Below are positions 50,360 to 59,237 of a DNA stretch of 64,000 nucleotides, piece after piece (the stretch's first letter is position 1; each line of letters starts with the position of its first letter). The notes under the pieces were generated by a model, which was given only the letters and a program-made list of their open reading frames with translations, was not told where the DNA came from and did not search any database. Source of the DNA: G963665495 sp963665495 (GTDB taxonomy: Bacteria; Desulfobacterota; Desulfovibrionia; Desulfovibrionales; Desulfovibrionaceae). The stretch covers positions 930,001 through 994,000 of the forward strand of contig OY762289.1 of the NCBI GenBank assembly GCA_963665495.1. Direction: 5' to 3'. A program made the translations under genes and the position numbers.

Positions 50360-51006
50360 AATAAGCCGACCTTTCTCAGGCCAAGGTTGATGCCGAATTG
50401 TGCGAGTTCCGTTGCGGTAACCCATTTGGCGCCGCGGGAAAAGAAATCACCGATTTTGAGAAGGTTGTCCGAAAGGGAAACCTGGGATTCCTCAAAACGG
50501 TAGCGTGCTGCGACGCTGTGCTCATTTACATCGATCACAAAGAAATCGATCATCACACCGGCGGGATCGTCACTTCCGGCCGGACCGCCGACCCGTTCTT
50601 TCCAGTAAAGCAGCTGCGGCACGAGCAGGTATTCGACATTGGCGCATTTGCCCACGTTGACCCAATAGTCAAGAGCTGCATGCGGCGAGTTGGTGACAGT
50701 TTTCTTCGCCATATTCTGGCAGGACAACATCCCAAGCGGGGGGACAAAACTCCGCTTGGTCTTTGTCTGCAGTTCGTTGGTCACGAACTCATCAAGGGCC
50801 GTCAACTCCTTGGGAGTGGCTTTTTCACTGTGAGCAGGAAGGTAGCTTCCAAGCAGATAGGTATAATCGGTTGGTTGCTCAATGGCTGCTATGCCCAGAG
50901 AGAACTGGGCTTCTATGGGTTGTACCACAGTACGTGGCGCACACCCGAAAAGTGCTGAAATAAGAATAAGGCCGAGCAGTGAGGTCAGAAGGATGCGTGA
51001 TTTCAT
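50356..51006 (-). CDS. Predicted lipoprotein between hisB and hisA, 216 aa
   Basis: The signal peptide LLTSLLGLILISALFGCAPR has a lipobox (LFGC), so it is likely lipidated and envelope-located. The mature part is mixed alpha/beta with ANVEYLLVPQLLYWKERVGG and VMIDFFVIDVNEHSVAARYRFEE, resembling lipoproteins of the CsgG/TolB-like N-terminal type only loosely. It overlaps both hisB and hisA by 4 bp (ATGA), so the three genes are translationally coupled although this protein has no known histidine role. Family not recognised. Confidence 0.75.
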   Translation of the reverse strand: MKSRILLTSLLGLILISALFGCAPRTVVQPIEAQFSLGIAAIEQPTDYTYLLGSYLPAHSEKATPKELTALDEFVTNELQTKTKRSFVPPLGMLSCQNMAKKTVTNSPHAALDYWVNVGKCANVEYLLVPQLLYWKERVGGPAGSDDPAGVMIDFFVIDVNEHSVAARYRFEESQVSLSDNLLKIGDFFSRGAKWVTATELAQFGINLGLRKVGLL

Positions 51007-51596
51007 AAATCCAGGCTCCCTTTTGTGCTAAATGCGCCTTGAACATTGGTGCTGCCGAGAGCCTGGCGTAAGGCCAGACCCACTCCTTTGAAGGCGGATT
51101 CCAGCAGGTGATGGCCATTGAGGCCGTACAAATAACGTATATGAAGATTAAAACGTCCGTTAAACGCAAAAGTTTTGAAGAATTCTCTCCAAAGGTCCTT
51201 TTCTTCTCCAGCCAGGACGGCGGGAACTATGTCATCCTCGTACACTATATAAGGCCTTCCCGACAAGTCCAGAGCCACATCGGCAAGAGCTTCATCCATG
51301 GGTACTTTGGCCCAGCCGACACGGGCGATGCCTGCGCGCTGGCCAAGGCTTTGGTGCAAGGCCTGCCCCAGGCAGATGCCGATGTCTTCAATACTATGGT
51401 GGGCGTCGACCTCAAGGTCTCCGGCACATTGCAGTTCGAGGTCGAATCCGGCCCAGAAGGCCAGCAACGTAAGCATGTGATCGGCAAAGCCATAGCCGGT
51501 GGCAATGGAGGTTTTGCCCGTACCGTCAACATGCAGCGCAAGAGTGATCCGGGTTTCTTTTGTATCGCGTTTGATTACAGCGTTACGTTCGCTCAT
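51003..51596 (-). CDS. hisB: Imidazoleglycerol-phosphate dehydratase
   Basis: Manganese enzyme of histidine synthesis. The two metal-binding histidine motifs are FADHMLTLLAFWAG and DLEVDAHHSIEDIGICLGQAL, with the later LNGHHLLESAFKGVGLALRQAL duplicating the same pattern. 197 aa is the monofunctional form (no phosphatase domain). It starts the hisB-lipoprotein-hisA unit, 97 bp after tatC. Alternative starts are not needed: ATG 51596 gives MSERNAVIKRDTKETRI, standard for the family. Confidence 0.97.
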   Translation of the reverse strand: MSERNAVIKRDTKETRITLALHVDGTGKTSIATGYGFADHMLTLLAFWAGFDLELQCAGDLEVDAHHSIEDIGICLGQALHQSLGQRAGIARVGWAKVPMDEALADVALDLSGRPYIVYEDDIVPAVLAGEEKDLWREFFKTFAFNGRFNLHIRYLYGLNGHHLLESAFKGVGLALRQALGSTNVQGAFSTKGSLDL

Positions 51597-51693
51597 GAAT
51601 TTCTTATGCCCTTTTTTATCTGGATGGTCAAAGCACTATTCTTTGATATCTATTGACAAAAACAGAATGAATAGTGTGCTCTGTCCTCAGAAA

Positions 51694-52947
51694 TCATTCC
51701 GTTTCAGTCTTTGCAGTTTCCTTTTCGGCAGCATCAGTATCTTCTTCCGCTTCCTCTTCGTCCTCCTCCTCCTCTTCTTCTTCCTTTTTGGGCTGTTGAC
51801 GACCAAAGATCTGAACAACCCAGATACTGATTTCAAAGAGTATGATCAGCGGTCCGGCCATCAATATTTGCGAGATAATGTCCGGAGGCGTCAGAACGGC
51901 GGCAACGACAAAGGCGGCCAGAAAAGCGTATTTTCTGATTCTGCGCAGCATGGGGGCGTTGATGATTCCAAGTTTCCCCAGGAAAAAAGCGAACAGGGGA
52001 AGCTCGAAAGTCAGGCCGAAAGCGAACAGCAGTTTCAGGGAAAAGCTCAGGTATTCCTTGAGGCTGGGCATGGGTTTGATGGTTTCCGTGGCGAACTCCA
52101 TAAAAAAACCAAAGGCAAAGGGGAAGACCACGGAATACCCGAAGATAGCGCCGACAGCGAAAAAAACACCGGAAAAAAAGGCGATGGGGATCAGGTATTT
52201 TTTTTCGTCTTTATAAAGGCCGGGCGCGATGAAACACCAGAGCTGATAGAAAATATAGGGGCTTGTCAATAAAACGCCGGCGACCATTGAAACCTTGATG
52301 TAGGTAAAGAACGCCTCGGGCAAGCCGGTATAAATAAGCGAACTGCCTGGAGGAAAAACATTCACCAGCGGTTCCATCAATAAGGCGAACAGCTCGTTGT
52401 GGAAGCCGTAACAGGCCAGGAAGCCGACTCCAGCTGCAATCAGACAACGAACGAGCCGGATGCGCAGCTCGGTCATATGGTCCAGAAAACTCATGGGCTC
52501 CGGAAGCTCGCCGTCCTCCTCATCTTCTTGGTCGTCGCCATCATCGCCGCCATCGCCGGACGCATCTTTATCAGATGCGCCGGATTCCTTTTCTCCGCCT
52601 TCTGTTGATTCTTCAGAAGAAGGAGTTCCGGTATCCTCGGCGGGTTGCTTTGCGGCGTCTTCATCCGCACCATCCGCAGCAGCTTCGGCATCTTCAGCAG
52701 TGCCTGAATCCTGTTTCGCAGCAGGATGGTCGTCCGAAACATCGGAAGGGGAACCGCTTTCGGGCTCCCCTCCGTTTTCGTCTTCAGAAGATTCGGCTGT
52801 GTCCTCTTCCGGCAGCAGCGACGGATCGTCAGGCGGCTCAGGAGCGGGCTGCTGTTCCTGTCCGCCGGATGGCTGCTCCTGTTGCTCCTGTGCAGCGTCC
52901 TGCTGATCTGCGTTGTTCTCCGGTTCGGGCTTCGGCGTTTCGCTCAT
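51694..52947 (-). CDS. tatC: Twin-arginine translocase TatC with long acidic N-terminal extension, 417 aa
   Basis: Central receptor of the Tat pathway, exporting folded cofactor proteins. Residues about 150-385 are normal TatC with six helices: SFLDHMTELRIRLVRCLIAAG (signal-peptide site), PPGSSLIYTGLPEAFFTYIKVS, and the conserved LTPPDIISQILMAGP. Before it stand about 150 residues of almost pure Asp/Glu/Ser/Pro/Gln, and a run of glutamates (about 390-405) follows it. Usual length is about 250 aa. Six bp after tatB, so one operon. Extensions are probably unstructured cytoplasmic tails; their role is unknown. Confidence 0.93.
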   Translation of the reverse strand: MSETPKPEPENNADQQDAAQEQQEQPSGGQEQQPAPEPPDDPSLLPEEDTAESSEDENGGEPESGSPSDVSDDHPAAKQDSGTAEDAEAAADGADEDAAKQPAEDTGTPSSEESTEGGEKESGASDKDASGDGGDDGDDQEDEEDGELPEPMSFLDHMTELRIRLVRCLIAAGVGFLACYGFHNELFALLMEPLVNVFPPGSSLIYTGLPEAFFTYIKVSMVAGVLLTSPYIFYQLWCFIAPGLYKDEKKYLIPIAFFSGVFFAVGAIFGYSVVFPFAFGFFMEFATETIKPMPSLKEYLSFSLKLLFAFGLTFELPLFAFFLGKLGIINAPMLRRIRKYAFLAAFVVAAVLTPPDIISQILMAGPLIILFEISIWVVQIFGRQQPKKEEEEEEEDEEEAEEDTDAAEKETAKTETE

Positions 52948-52952
52948 TTCGG

Positions 52953-53465
52953 CTATTCCTTGACGGCTTCGGGAGTTGCATCAATTACTACAGTCTTCGC
53001 TCCGGCATCAGCCGCATCCGCAACCAGAACAGGTTCGGCTTTGGGAGACTCGGGTTTCGCAACAGCCGAATCGTCCGCAGGATCTTTCGGGGTGATATCT
53101 TTCATTGCGGGTTCGGATTCGAGAAAATCGTCACCCTCATTGTTGGCGGCCACGGCACTGGAATATGCTTTGTCCGCCTGCTCTTCCTGAGCTTTTTTCT
53201 CTTCACCGGAATCTTTTTCCAGTTTTTTCTCTTCAGCTTTTTTGGCCTTTGCCGTCAGGCGCTTTTCCTCTGCCTTCGTCTTTTTTTCTAAATCATCGCG
53301 TTCGATTTCCGTATTGATCGTACGTTGTACGTCGGTGGAGACGCGTCTGAATTCTCCCATGGCTTTACCCAGCGTACGGGCAATATCAGGGAGTTTCTTG
53401 GGACCAATGACGATGAGCGCCACCGCGAGGATGACGAGCAGTTCCGTAGTACCTATTCCGAACAT
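52953..53465 (-). CDS. tatB: Sec-independent translocase protein TatB, 170 aa
   Basis: Partner of TatC. The N-terminal helix with FGIGTTELLVILAVALIVIG and the GP hinge PKKLPDIARTLGKAMGEFRR are the TatA/B signature; the amphipathic helix is followed by a charged, alanine-rich tail of about 110 residues, long enough to call it TatB rather than TatA. Directly upstream of tatC (5 bp). It may serve both A and B roles, since no separate tatA is visible in the window. Confidence 0.92.
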   Translation of the reverse strand: MFGIGTTELLVILAVALIVIGPKKLPDIARTLGKAMGEFRRVSTDVQRTINTEIERDDLEKKTKAEEKRLTAKAKKAEEKKLEKDSGEEKKAQEEQADKAYSSAVAANNEGDDFLESEPAMKDITPKDPADDSAVAKPESPKAEPVLVADAADAGAKTVVIDATPEAVKE

Positions 53466-53499
53466 ATGCTATTCCGCGGCATGCAGGCCAAATTAAAGG

Positions 53500-55047
53500 T
53501 TATTCCCATTCAATGGTGCTTGGAGGTTTTGAGGAAATATCCAGCACCACCCGGTTCACCCCTTTGACTTCGTTGATGATCCGGTTCGAGATACGGGCCA
53601 GGATTTCCGGCGGCATTCTGGTCCAGTCCGCAGTCATGGCATCCACGCTATCCACTATGCGCAGCGCGATGACACTTTCATATGTACGGTCATCGCCCAT
53701 GACGCCCACTGTCTTGAGCGGGAGCAGAACTGCGAACCCCTGCCAGATTTTCCGGTACCAGTTCGATGCGACTAATTCGTTCTGGACGATCTTGTCCGCT
53801 TGTCGAAGAATTTGCAAGCGTTCCTCTGTTATTTCACCTATGACACGAATAGCCAGGCCGGGGCCGGGGAAAGGATGCCTCCAGATGATGAAATCCGGAA
53901 GGCCGAGTTCCACGGCAACCTTGCGTACTTCGTCTTTGAACAGTTCGCGCAGAGGCTCGACCAGCGCGAGTTTCATGGTTTCCGGCAGTCCGCCCACGTT
54001 GTGGTGGCTTTTGATGACCGCGGAAGGGCCCTTGAAGGAAACGCTTTCAATGACATCAGGGTAGAGTGTCCCCTGGGCCAGGAATTCGACCTCGGGAATT
54101 TTTTTCGCTTCCTGCTCGAAAATCTCAATGAACGTATGCCCGATGATTTTGCGCTTCTTTTCCGGATCCGTGACGCCGGCAAGTCTGCCTAAAAACAGAC
54201 CCTGCGCCTCGACATAATTCAGATTCAGTTCGAAGTGCTTTTTGAGATATCCGATGACTTCCTCGCCCTCGTTGAGGCGCATCAGTCCGTTATCCACAAA
54301 GATGCAGTGCAGTTTGTCGCCCAGGGCCTTGTGCAGCAGCACAGCGGCAACGGTGGAATCAATGCCGCCGGAAAGGGCGCAGACCACATGGCGGTCGCCG
54401 ATCTGTTCCTTGATCTGCTTCAGAGCGGTCTCCACAAACGAAGACATGGTCCAGGAACTCTTCAATTCGCAGACTTTGAACAGGAAGTTGTGCAGCATCA
54501 GCTCGCCGTCGTCCGTATGCGCGACTTCCGGGTGAAACTGCAGGGCGTAGATTTTTCTGGCATCGTCGCCCATGGCTGCGACCTGCAGACTCTGGGTCTT
54601 GGCGAGCACCGAAAAGCCCGGGGGCGGAGTCAGCACATGGTCGCCATGAGACATCCAGACCGTATGCTTGTTGTCCCGGTTCAACCCCTCCCATATCGGG
54701 CTCTGGGCACAGATTTCCAGCTCGGCGCGTCCGTATTCCCGGTCTTCGGAACGGGAAATGCTGCCGCCGAGGTTGTGGGCCAGAAGCTGCATGCCGTAGC
54801 AGATGCCCAGAACGGGAAGTCCGAGTTCCAGTATACCCGGCTCGAACTGCGGGGCGTCCGGATCGTTGACGCTGGACGGTCCGCCCGAGAGAATCAGAGC
54901 CGAGGCGTCCAACGCTTTCAGCTCGTCCAGCCCGATGGTGCAGGGGTGGATTTCCGAATACACTCCTGCCTCGCGTACGCGTCGCGCGATAAGCTGGGTG
55001 ACCTGTGAGCCGTAATCAATGATTACGACTTTTTGTACTAACTCCAT
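53500..55047 (-). CDS. guaA: GMP synthase (glutamine-hydrolysing)
   Basis: Converts XMP to GMP. The class I glutamine amidotransferase domain has VLGICYGMQLLAHNLGG (catalytic Cys about residue 83) and LQFHPEVAHTDDG (His-Glu). The ATP pyrophosphatase domain has VCALSGGIDSTVAAVLLHKA (P-loop), followed by the dimerisation domain ending ISSKPPSTIEWE. 515 aa is full length. CTGAGGAGC precedes the ATG. 20 bp after guaB, so an operon completing GMP synthesis from IMP. Confidence 0.97.
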   Translation of the reverse strand: MELVQKVVIIDYGSQVTQLIARRVREAGVYSEIHPCTIGLDELKALDASALILSGGPSSVNDPDAPQFEPGILELGLPVLGICYGMQLLAHNLGGSISRSEDREYGRAELEICAQSPIWEGLNRDNKHTVWMSHGDHVLTPPPGFSVLAKTQSLQVAAMGDDARKIYALQFHPEVAHTDDGELMLHNFLFKVCELKSSWTMSSFVETALKQIKEQIGDRHVVCALSGGIDSTVAAVLLHKALGDKLHCIFVDNGLMRLNEGEEVIGYLKKHFELNLNYVEAQGLFLGRLAGVTDPEKKRKIIGHTFIEIFEQEAKKIPEVEFLAQGTLYPDVIESVSFKGPSAVIKSHHNVGGLPETMKLALVEPLRELFKDEVRKVAVELGLPDFIIWRHPFPGPGLAIRVIGEITEERLQILRQADKIVQNELVASNWYRKIWQGFAVLLPLKTVGVMGDDRTYESVIALRIVDSVDAMTADWTRMPPEILARISNRIINEVKGVNRVVLDISSKPPSTIEWE

Positions 55048-55067
55048 AACTGCTCCTCAGGACAAAG

Positions 55068-56531
55068 CTAATAATTTTCAACCCGGTAATTAGGGGCTTC
55101 CTTGGTGATAATGACGTCGTGCACGTGGCTTTCGCGCAATCCGGCAGGAGTGATCTCCACGAACCGGGCCTTTTCCTTGAGATCCTGAACGGTTCTGCAT
55201 CCTGTGTAGCCCATGCCGGAACGCAGGCCGCCCACGAGTTGATAGATGCTGTCCTGAACAGGGCCCTTGTACGGAACGCGGCCCACGATACCCTCAGGTA
55301 CGAGCTTGCTGCCTTCCTGTTCGTCCTGGAAGTAGCGGTCTTTACTGCCGTCCTTCATGGCGTCGATGGAGCCCATGCCGCGGTAGATCTTGTAGCGGCG
55401 TCCCTGGTAGAGAATCGTCTCGCCCGGGCTTTCGTCCGTACCGGCGAACAGGCTGCCGATCATGGCGGAGTCTCCGCCGGCGGCCAGCGCCTTGACGACG
55501 TCGCCCGAGAATTTGATGCCGCCGTCGGCGATGACGCAGCGGTCCAGTTCCTTGGCCGCACGGGATGCCTCCATGATGGCGGACACCTGCGGTACGCCCA
55601 CGCCCGCTACAATGCGGGTGGTGCAGATGGAACCGGGACCGATGCCTACTTTGACCGTATCGGCTCCGGCTTCCAGAATGGCGCGTGCGCCGTCATAAGT
55701 GCCGATGTTGCCGGCTACCAGCTGGCAATTCGGGAAAGTTACCCGGATGTTGCGGATGGATTCCAGAATATTTTTCGAATGGCCGTGGGCCGAGTCGATG
55801 ACCAGAAAGTCCACACCGGCCTTGAGCAGGGCGTCCGCCCGCTCAACCGCGTTGGCGCCCACGCCGATGGCCGCGCCCACGCGCAGGCGGCCGGCGTCGT
55901 CCTTGCAGGCGTTGGGATATTTCTTGATCTTTTCAATGTCCTTGATGGTCAGCAGGCCGCAAAGTTTGTTCTTGTCGTCCACCACCAGGAGTTTTTCAAT
56001 GCGGTTTTCGTGCAGGTGTCTTTTGGCCTGCTCCAGAGTGGTACCGATGGGGACCGTTACAAGCCCCTCGCTGGTCATGACTTCGCTGACCAGAGTGCTC
56101 ATTTCCGAGACGAAACGAACGTCGCGGTTGGTCAGGATACCCACCAGCTGGCCGTCCTTGACCACCGGCAACCCGGAAATGCGGTATTCGGCCATGACTT
56201 CCAGAGCATCGCCCACGGACATGTCCGGTTCGATGGTCACCGGATCGACGATCATGCCGCTTTCCGATTTTTTGACTTTTTCCACCTCAATGCGCTGGCG
56301 GTCGATGGACATGTTTTTGTGGATGACGCCCGCGCCGCCGCATCTGGCCAGGGAAATGGCCAGGCGCGATTCCGTCACGGTGTCCATGGCCGCGCTGACC
56401 AGGGGGATATTCAGTTTCATCGTACGTGTCAGATAGGTGCTGACATCAACATCATTGGGATGTGTGTCCGAAAAAGCGGGTAACAACAGGACGTCGTCAA
56501 AGGTCCAGCCTTTTCCGATTACTTTGTCCAT
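55068..56531 (-). CDS. guaB: IMP dehydrogenase
   Basis: NAD+-dependent conversion of IMP to XMP, committed step of guanine nucleotide synthesis. The catalytic cysteine loop is GPGSICTTRIVAGVG (about residue 305); two CBS domains occupy about 95-205 (MIVDPVTIEPDMSV and MTSEGLVTVPIGTTLEQAK); the flap contains the conserved Arg-Tyr (GIVGRVPYKGPVQDS). 487 aa is typical. GGAGAGC precedes ATG. It lies 23 bp after livF, so transcription may come partly from the liv operon. Confidence 0.97.
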   Translation of the reverse strand: MDKVIGKGWTFDDVLLLPAFSDTHPNDVDVSTYLTRTMKLNIPLVSAAMDTVTESRLAISLARCGGAGVIHKNMSIDRQRIEVEKVKKSESGMIVDPVTIEPDMSVGDALEVMAEYRISGLPVVKDGQLVGILTNRDVRFVSEMSTLVSEVMTSEGLVTVPIGTTLEQAKRHLHENRIEKLLVVDDKNKLCGLLTIKDIEKIKKYPNACKDDAGRLRVGAAIGVGANAVERADALLKAGVDFLVIDSAHGHSKNILESIRNIRVTFPNCQLVAGNIGTYDGARAILEAGADTVKVGIGPGSICTTRIVAGVGVPQVSAIMEASRAAKELDRCVIADGGIKFSGDVVKALAAGGDSAMIGSLFAGTDESPGETILYQGRRYKIYRGMGSIDAMKDGSKDRYFQDEQEGSKLVPEGIVGRVPYKGPVQDSIYQLVGGLRSGMGYTGCRTVQDLKEKARFVEITPAGLRESHVHDVIITKEAPNYRVENY

Positions 56532-56554
56532 GACGCTCTCCTTGACTATAACAA

Positions 56555-57262
56555 TTAATCAAGCCCGAGATAGGCTGCCCGGACCTGAGGGTTGGAAATA
56601 AGCTCCTGGGAGGAGCCTTCGAGGATAATCTGCCCCGTAGCAAGTACGTATCCGCGATGCGAGATGCTCAACGCCATCTGTGCGTTTTGTTCAACAAGCA
56701 TTACGGTAGTGCCTTGGCGATTGATCTCCTGGATAACCTCGAAGATGTTTTCTACAACAATGGGCGCAAGGCCCAGGGACGGTTCGTCCAATAATAACAG
56801 ACTTGGCCTGGCCATGATAGCCCTGCCGATGGCGAGCATTTGTTGTTCGCCGCCGGAAAGTGTGCCTCCGGCCTGTTTGCGGCGTTCCTTCAGGATGGGG
56901 AACAGTTCATAGACATGTTCTTCATCGTTGACAAGCGCTTCTTTATCATTGCGGATATAGGCGCCCATCATCAGATTTTCCCGTACCGTGAGTCGTGGGA
57001 AAATCATCCGGCCTTCCGGAACCTGGGTCATGCCGCGTTTGACGATTTTGTCCGTTGAAAGTTTGGTAATATTCTGTCCGCGAAAAGTGATTTCACCCTG
57101 TTTCGGGCGCAGCACGCCGGACATGGTCATCAGGGTGGTGGATTTGCCCGCGCCGTTGGCGCCGATCAAACAGACGATCTCCTTCTCCTTGATCGTCAGT
57201 GAAACGCCCTTGAGTGCGTGAATGCCGCCGTAAAAGGTGTGGATATCATGGATTTCAAGCAT
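56555..57262 (-). CDS. livF: Branched-chain amino-acid ABC transporter ATPase LivF
   Basis: Nucleotide-binding subunit. Walker A is LIGANGAGKSTTLMTM, signature LSGGEQQMLAIGRAIM, Walker B LLLLDEPSLGLAP, with the C-terminal NAQMALSISHRGYVLATG typical of LivF. 235 aa, standard. Starts 8 bp inside the end of livG. Partner of LivG, LivH and LivM in the same operon; the encoded complex would import Leu/Ile/Val or related amino acids. Confidence 0.95.
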   Translation of the reverse strand: MLEIHDIHTFYGGIHALKGVSLTIKEKEIVCLIGANGAGKSTTLMTMSGVLRPKQGEITFRGQNITKLSTDKIVKRGMTQVPEGRMIFPRLTVRENLMMGAYIRNDKEALVNDEEHVYELFPILKERRKQAGGTLSGGEQQMLAIGRAIMARPSLLLLDEPSLGLAPIVVENIFEVIQEINRQGTTVMLVEQNAQMALSISHRGYVLATGQIILEGSSQELISNPQVRAAYLGLD

Positions 57263-58043
57263 TGGCCGCGGCCCCCCTGCCCAGATAGGCCTCGATCACG
57301 TGCGGATCGTCCTTGATTTGTCCGGGTGTCCCGTCGGCGATCTTTATTCCGTGGTCCAACACTACAATCTGCTCACAAATTTTCATGACCAGTTTCATAT
57401 CGTGTTCGATCAAAATGACTGTGACGCCCTCGTTGAGAATGGAATGAATTAGGGTGTCCAGCTCGCGTGTTTCCGTGGGGTTCATGCCGGCGGCCGGTTC
57501 GTCCAGCAGCAGAATGCGCGGTTCGGTGGCCAGGGCCCGGGCGATTTCCAGACGTCGCTGGTCGCCGTAGGGCAAGCTTGAGGCCTGACTGAAAGCCTGT
57601 TTCTCAAGTCCGACAAATTTGAGCCAGCGCATGGAGTCGTCCACGATTCTGGCTTCTTCGGCCTTCTGGCTTTTTGTACGGAAAATGGCCCCCATGACAC
57701 CGCAGTTAGCCCGCGAATGGCGCCCGATACGGACGTTGTCCAGCACGGTCAGTTCGGTGAACAGCCTGATGTTCTGAAAGGTCCGCGCGATGCCGAGCTT
57801 AACCATGGTTTCGGGCTTGCGTCCGTTGACTCGTGTGGCGGGGCCTTTGTCGCCGAACATGATGTCGCCGGAGGAGGGTTTGTACACTCCGGTGATGCAG
57901 TTGAACATGGTGGTTTTTCCAGCTCCGTTGGGGCCGATGAGTCCGAAAATAGAACCGGATTTCACCTGAAAGCTGACATCATGGATGGCCATGAGTCCGC
58001 CGAAACGTTTTGAAAGTCCTTTTAATTCAAGAATGGTAGCCAT
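57255..58043 (-). CDS. livG: Branched-chain amino-acid ABC transporter ATPase LivG
   Basis: Nucleotide-binding subunit with Walker A GLIGPNGAGKTTMFNCITG, signature LPYGDQRRLEIARALA, Walker B ILLLDEPAAGMNPTE, and the LivG-type ending VVLDHGIKIADGTPGQIKDDPHVIEAYLG. 262 aa. It lies 12 bp after livM and overlaps livF by 8 bp. The start ATG at 58043 has only a weak ribosome-binding site, so it may rely on coupling to livM. Confidence 0.95.
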   Translation of the reverse strand: MATILELKGLSKRFGGLMAIHDVSFQVKSGSIFGLIGPNGAGKTTMFNCITGVYKPSSGDIMFGDKGPATRVNGRKPETMVKLGIARTFQNIRLFTELTVLDNVRIGRHSRANCGVMGAIFRTKSQKAEEARIVDDSMRWLKFVGLEKQAFSQASSLPYGDQRRLEIARALATEPRILLLDEPAAGMNPTETRELDTLIHSILNEGVTVILIEHDMKLVMKICEQIVVLDHGIKIADGTPGQIKDDPHVIEAYLGRGAAANA

Positions 58044-58054
58044 GATACACTAAT

Positions 58055-59128
58055 CTACTCTGGTTGACTTTGCGTATGTTTCACGCTGTTCTGCCCATCC
58101 GATTCGAGTTTTTTCCGCAGGGCGACAATGATTGGATTTTTTTCCGCAACCGATGCGATTTTGGGAATGAAGCCGTTGGGTTTGAAGCGCATGATCAGAA
58201 TCATGATCAATCCGTATGCCAGAAAGCGCGTTTCTGCGGGCAGATTGAAAAGTGGCAGAATCGAACGCAGGATTTCGCCCAGAGCAATGAGCACGGCCGC
58301 GCCGACAAGCGCACCGGTGATATTGCCCAGACCGCCCAAAACAACCATGCACAAGACGAGGAATGATTCCCAGAATTTGAACATGTCCGGAGACAGGAAC
58401 AGGGTCCAGCGTGCGAAGAAAGAACCGGCCACGGCGCCGATGGCCGCGCTGATGGCAAAGGCGATGACCTTGGACTGCAGGATGTTGATGCCGCAGCAGG
58501 CCGCGGCCATGGGGTCCGCGCGCAGGGCGAACCAGGCCCGCCCGAGCCGCGAGTCTTCCAGTCGCTGCATCACCAGAAACACCACCAGGACCATAATCAG
58601 GGCCAAGTAGTAGTAGGGCGTTTCGCCGTCGAATTCGTAATACCAGTCCCAGTCGGGATTCAGCATGGTGGAAAGCCAGCTGAAGTCGAAAGAAATAGGA
58701 TCGATGCCGGGCAGGCCGAGCGGGCCGCGCGTCAGCCAGATTTCATTGGTCAGAAAGAGCACCACCAGTTCGGAAAAGCCGAAGGTCACAATGGCGAAAT
58801 AGTCGCCTGTGAGCCGCAGGGTTGGCGCACCCAACAGCACGCCCCAGATGGCGCCGTTGATGGCGGCCAAAATGGTGACCCAGACGAAGTTCATACCGAA
58901 GTGGATGGTCAGCAGTCCGGCCGTGTAGGCGCCGACACCGTAAAAACCCACGTAGCCGAGATCCAGCAGGCCGCAGAATCCGGGGACGATGTTCAGCCCC
59001 ATGGCCAGCACCATGTAAACCATGATCAGGATCAGCACGTGCAACACGTAATCGTTGGCCACGGGAGTGAAGGGAAAAAGCAGCACCACCACGGCCGCCA
59101 GAAATAGAAAGGACTTGATTTTACTCAT
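58055..59128 (-). CDS. livM: Branched-chain amino-acid ABC permease LivM
   Basis: Membrane permease of the LIV-I type with about nine helices. The family region GLCGLLDLGYVGFYGVGAYTAGLL and AYGLIMILIMRFKPNGF near the end are typical for LivM. 357 aa is within family range; a short extra C-terminal tail rich in Ser and Gln is present. It follows livH by 108 bp and leads into livG. Confidence 0.94.
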   Translation of the reverse strand: MSKIKSFLFLAAVVVLLFPFTPVANDYVLHVLILIMVYMVLAMGLNIVPGFCGLLDLGYVGFYGVGAYTAGLLTIHFGMNFVWVTILAAINGAIWGVLLGAPTLRLTGDYFAIVTFGFSELVVLFLTNEIWLTRGPLGLPGIDPISFDFSWLSTMLNPDWDWYYEFDGETPYYYLALIMVLVVFLVMQRLEDSRLGRAWFALRADPMAAACCGINILQSKVIAFAISAAIGAVAGSFFARWTLFLSPDMFKFWESFLVLCMVVLGGLGNITGALVGAAVLIALGEILRSILPLFNLPAETRFLAYGLIMILIMRFKPNGFIPKIASVAEKNPIIVALRKKLESDGQNSVKHTQSQPE

Positions 59129-59237
59129 GACTCTGTACTGTTCGAAACGGTTGTATTTTGCCCCCTCTGCATCTTTGCAACGGTGCGAGGGACTGGGACA
59201 AACCTTTTCGCAGGAAAAGGATATCCCGAAAACTTTC

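Noticed and set aside
55119..56483. 454-aa frame antisense to guaB
   Set aside because: Shadow of a conserved gene; repetitive His/Val/Ala composition without motifs.
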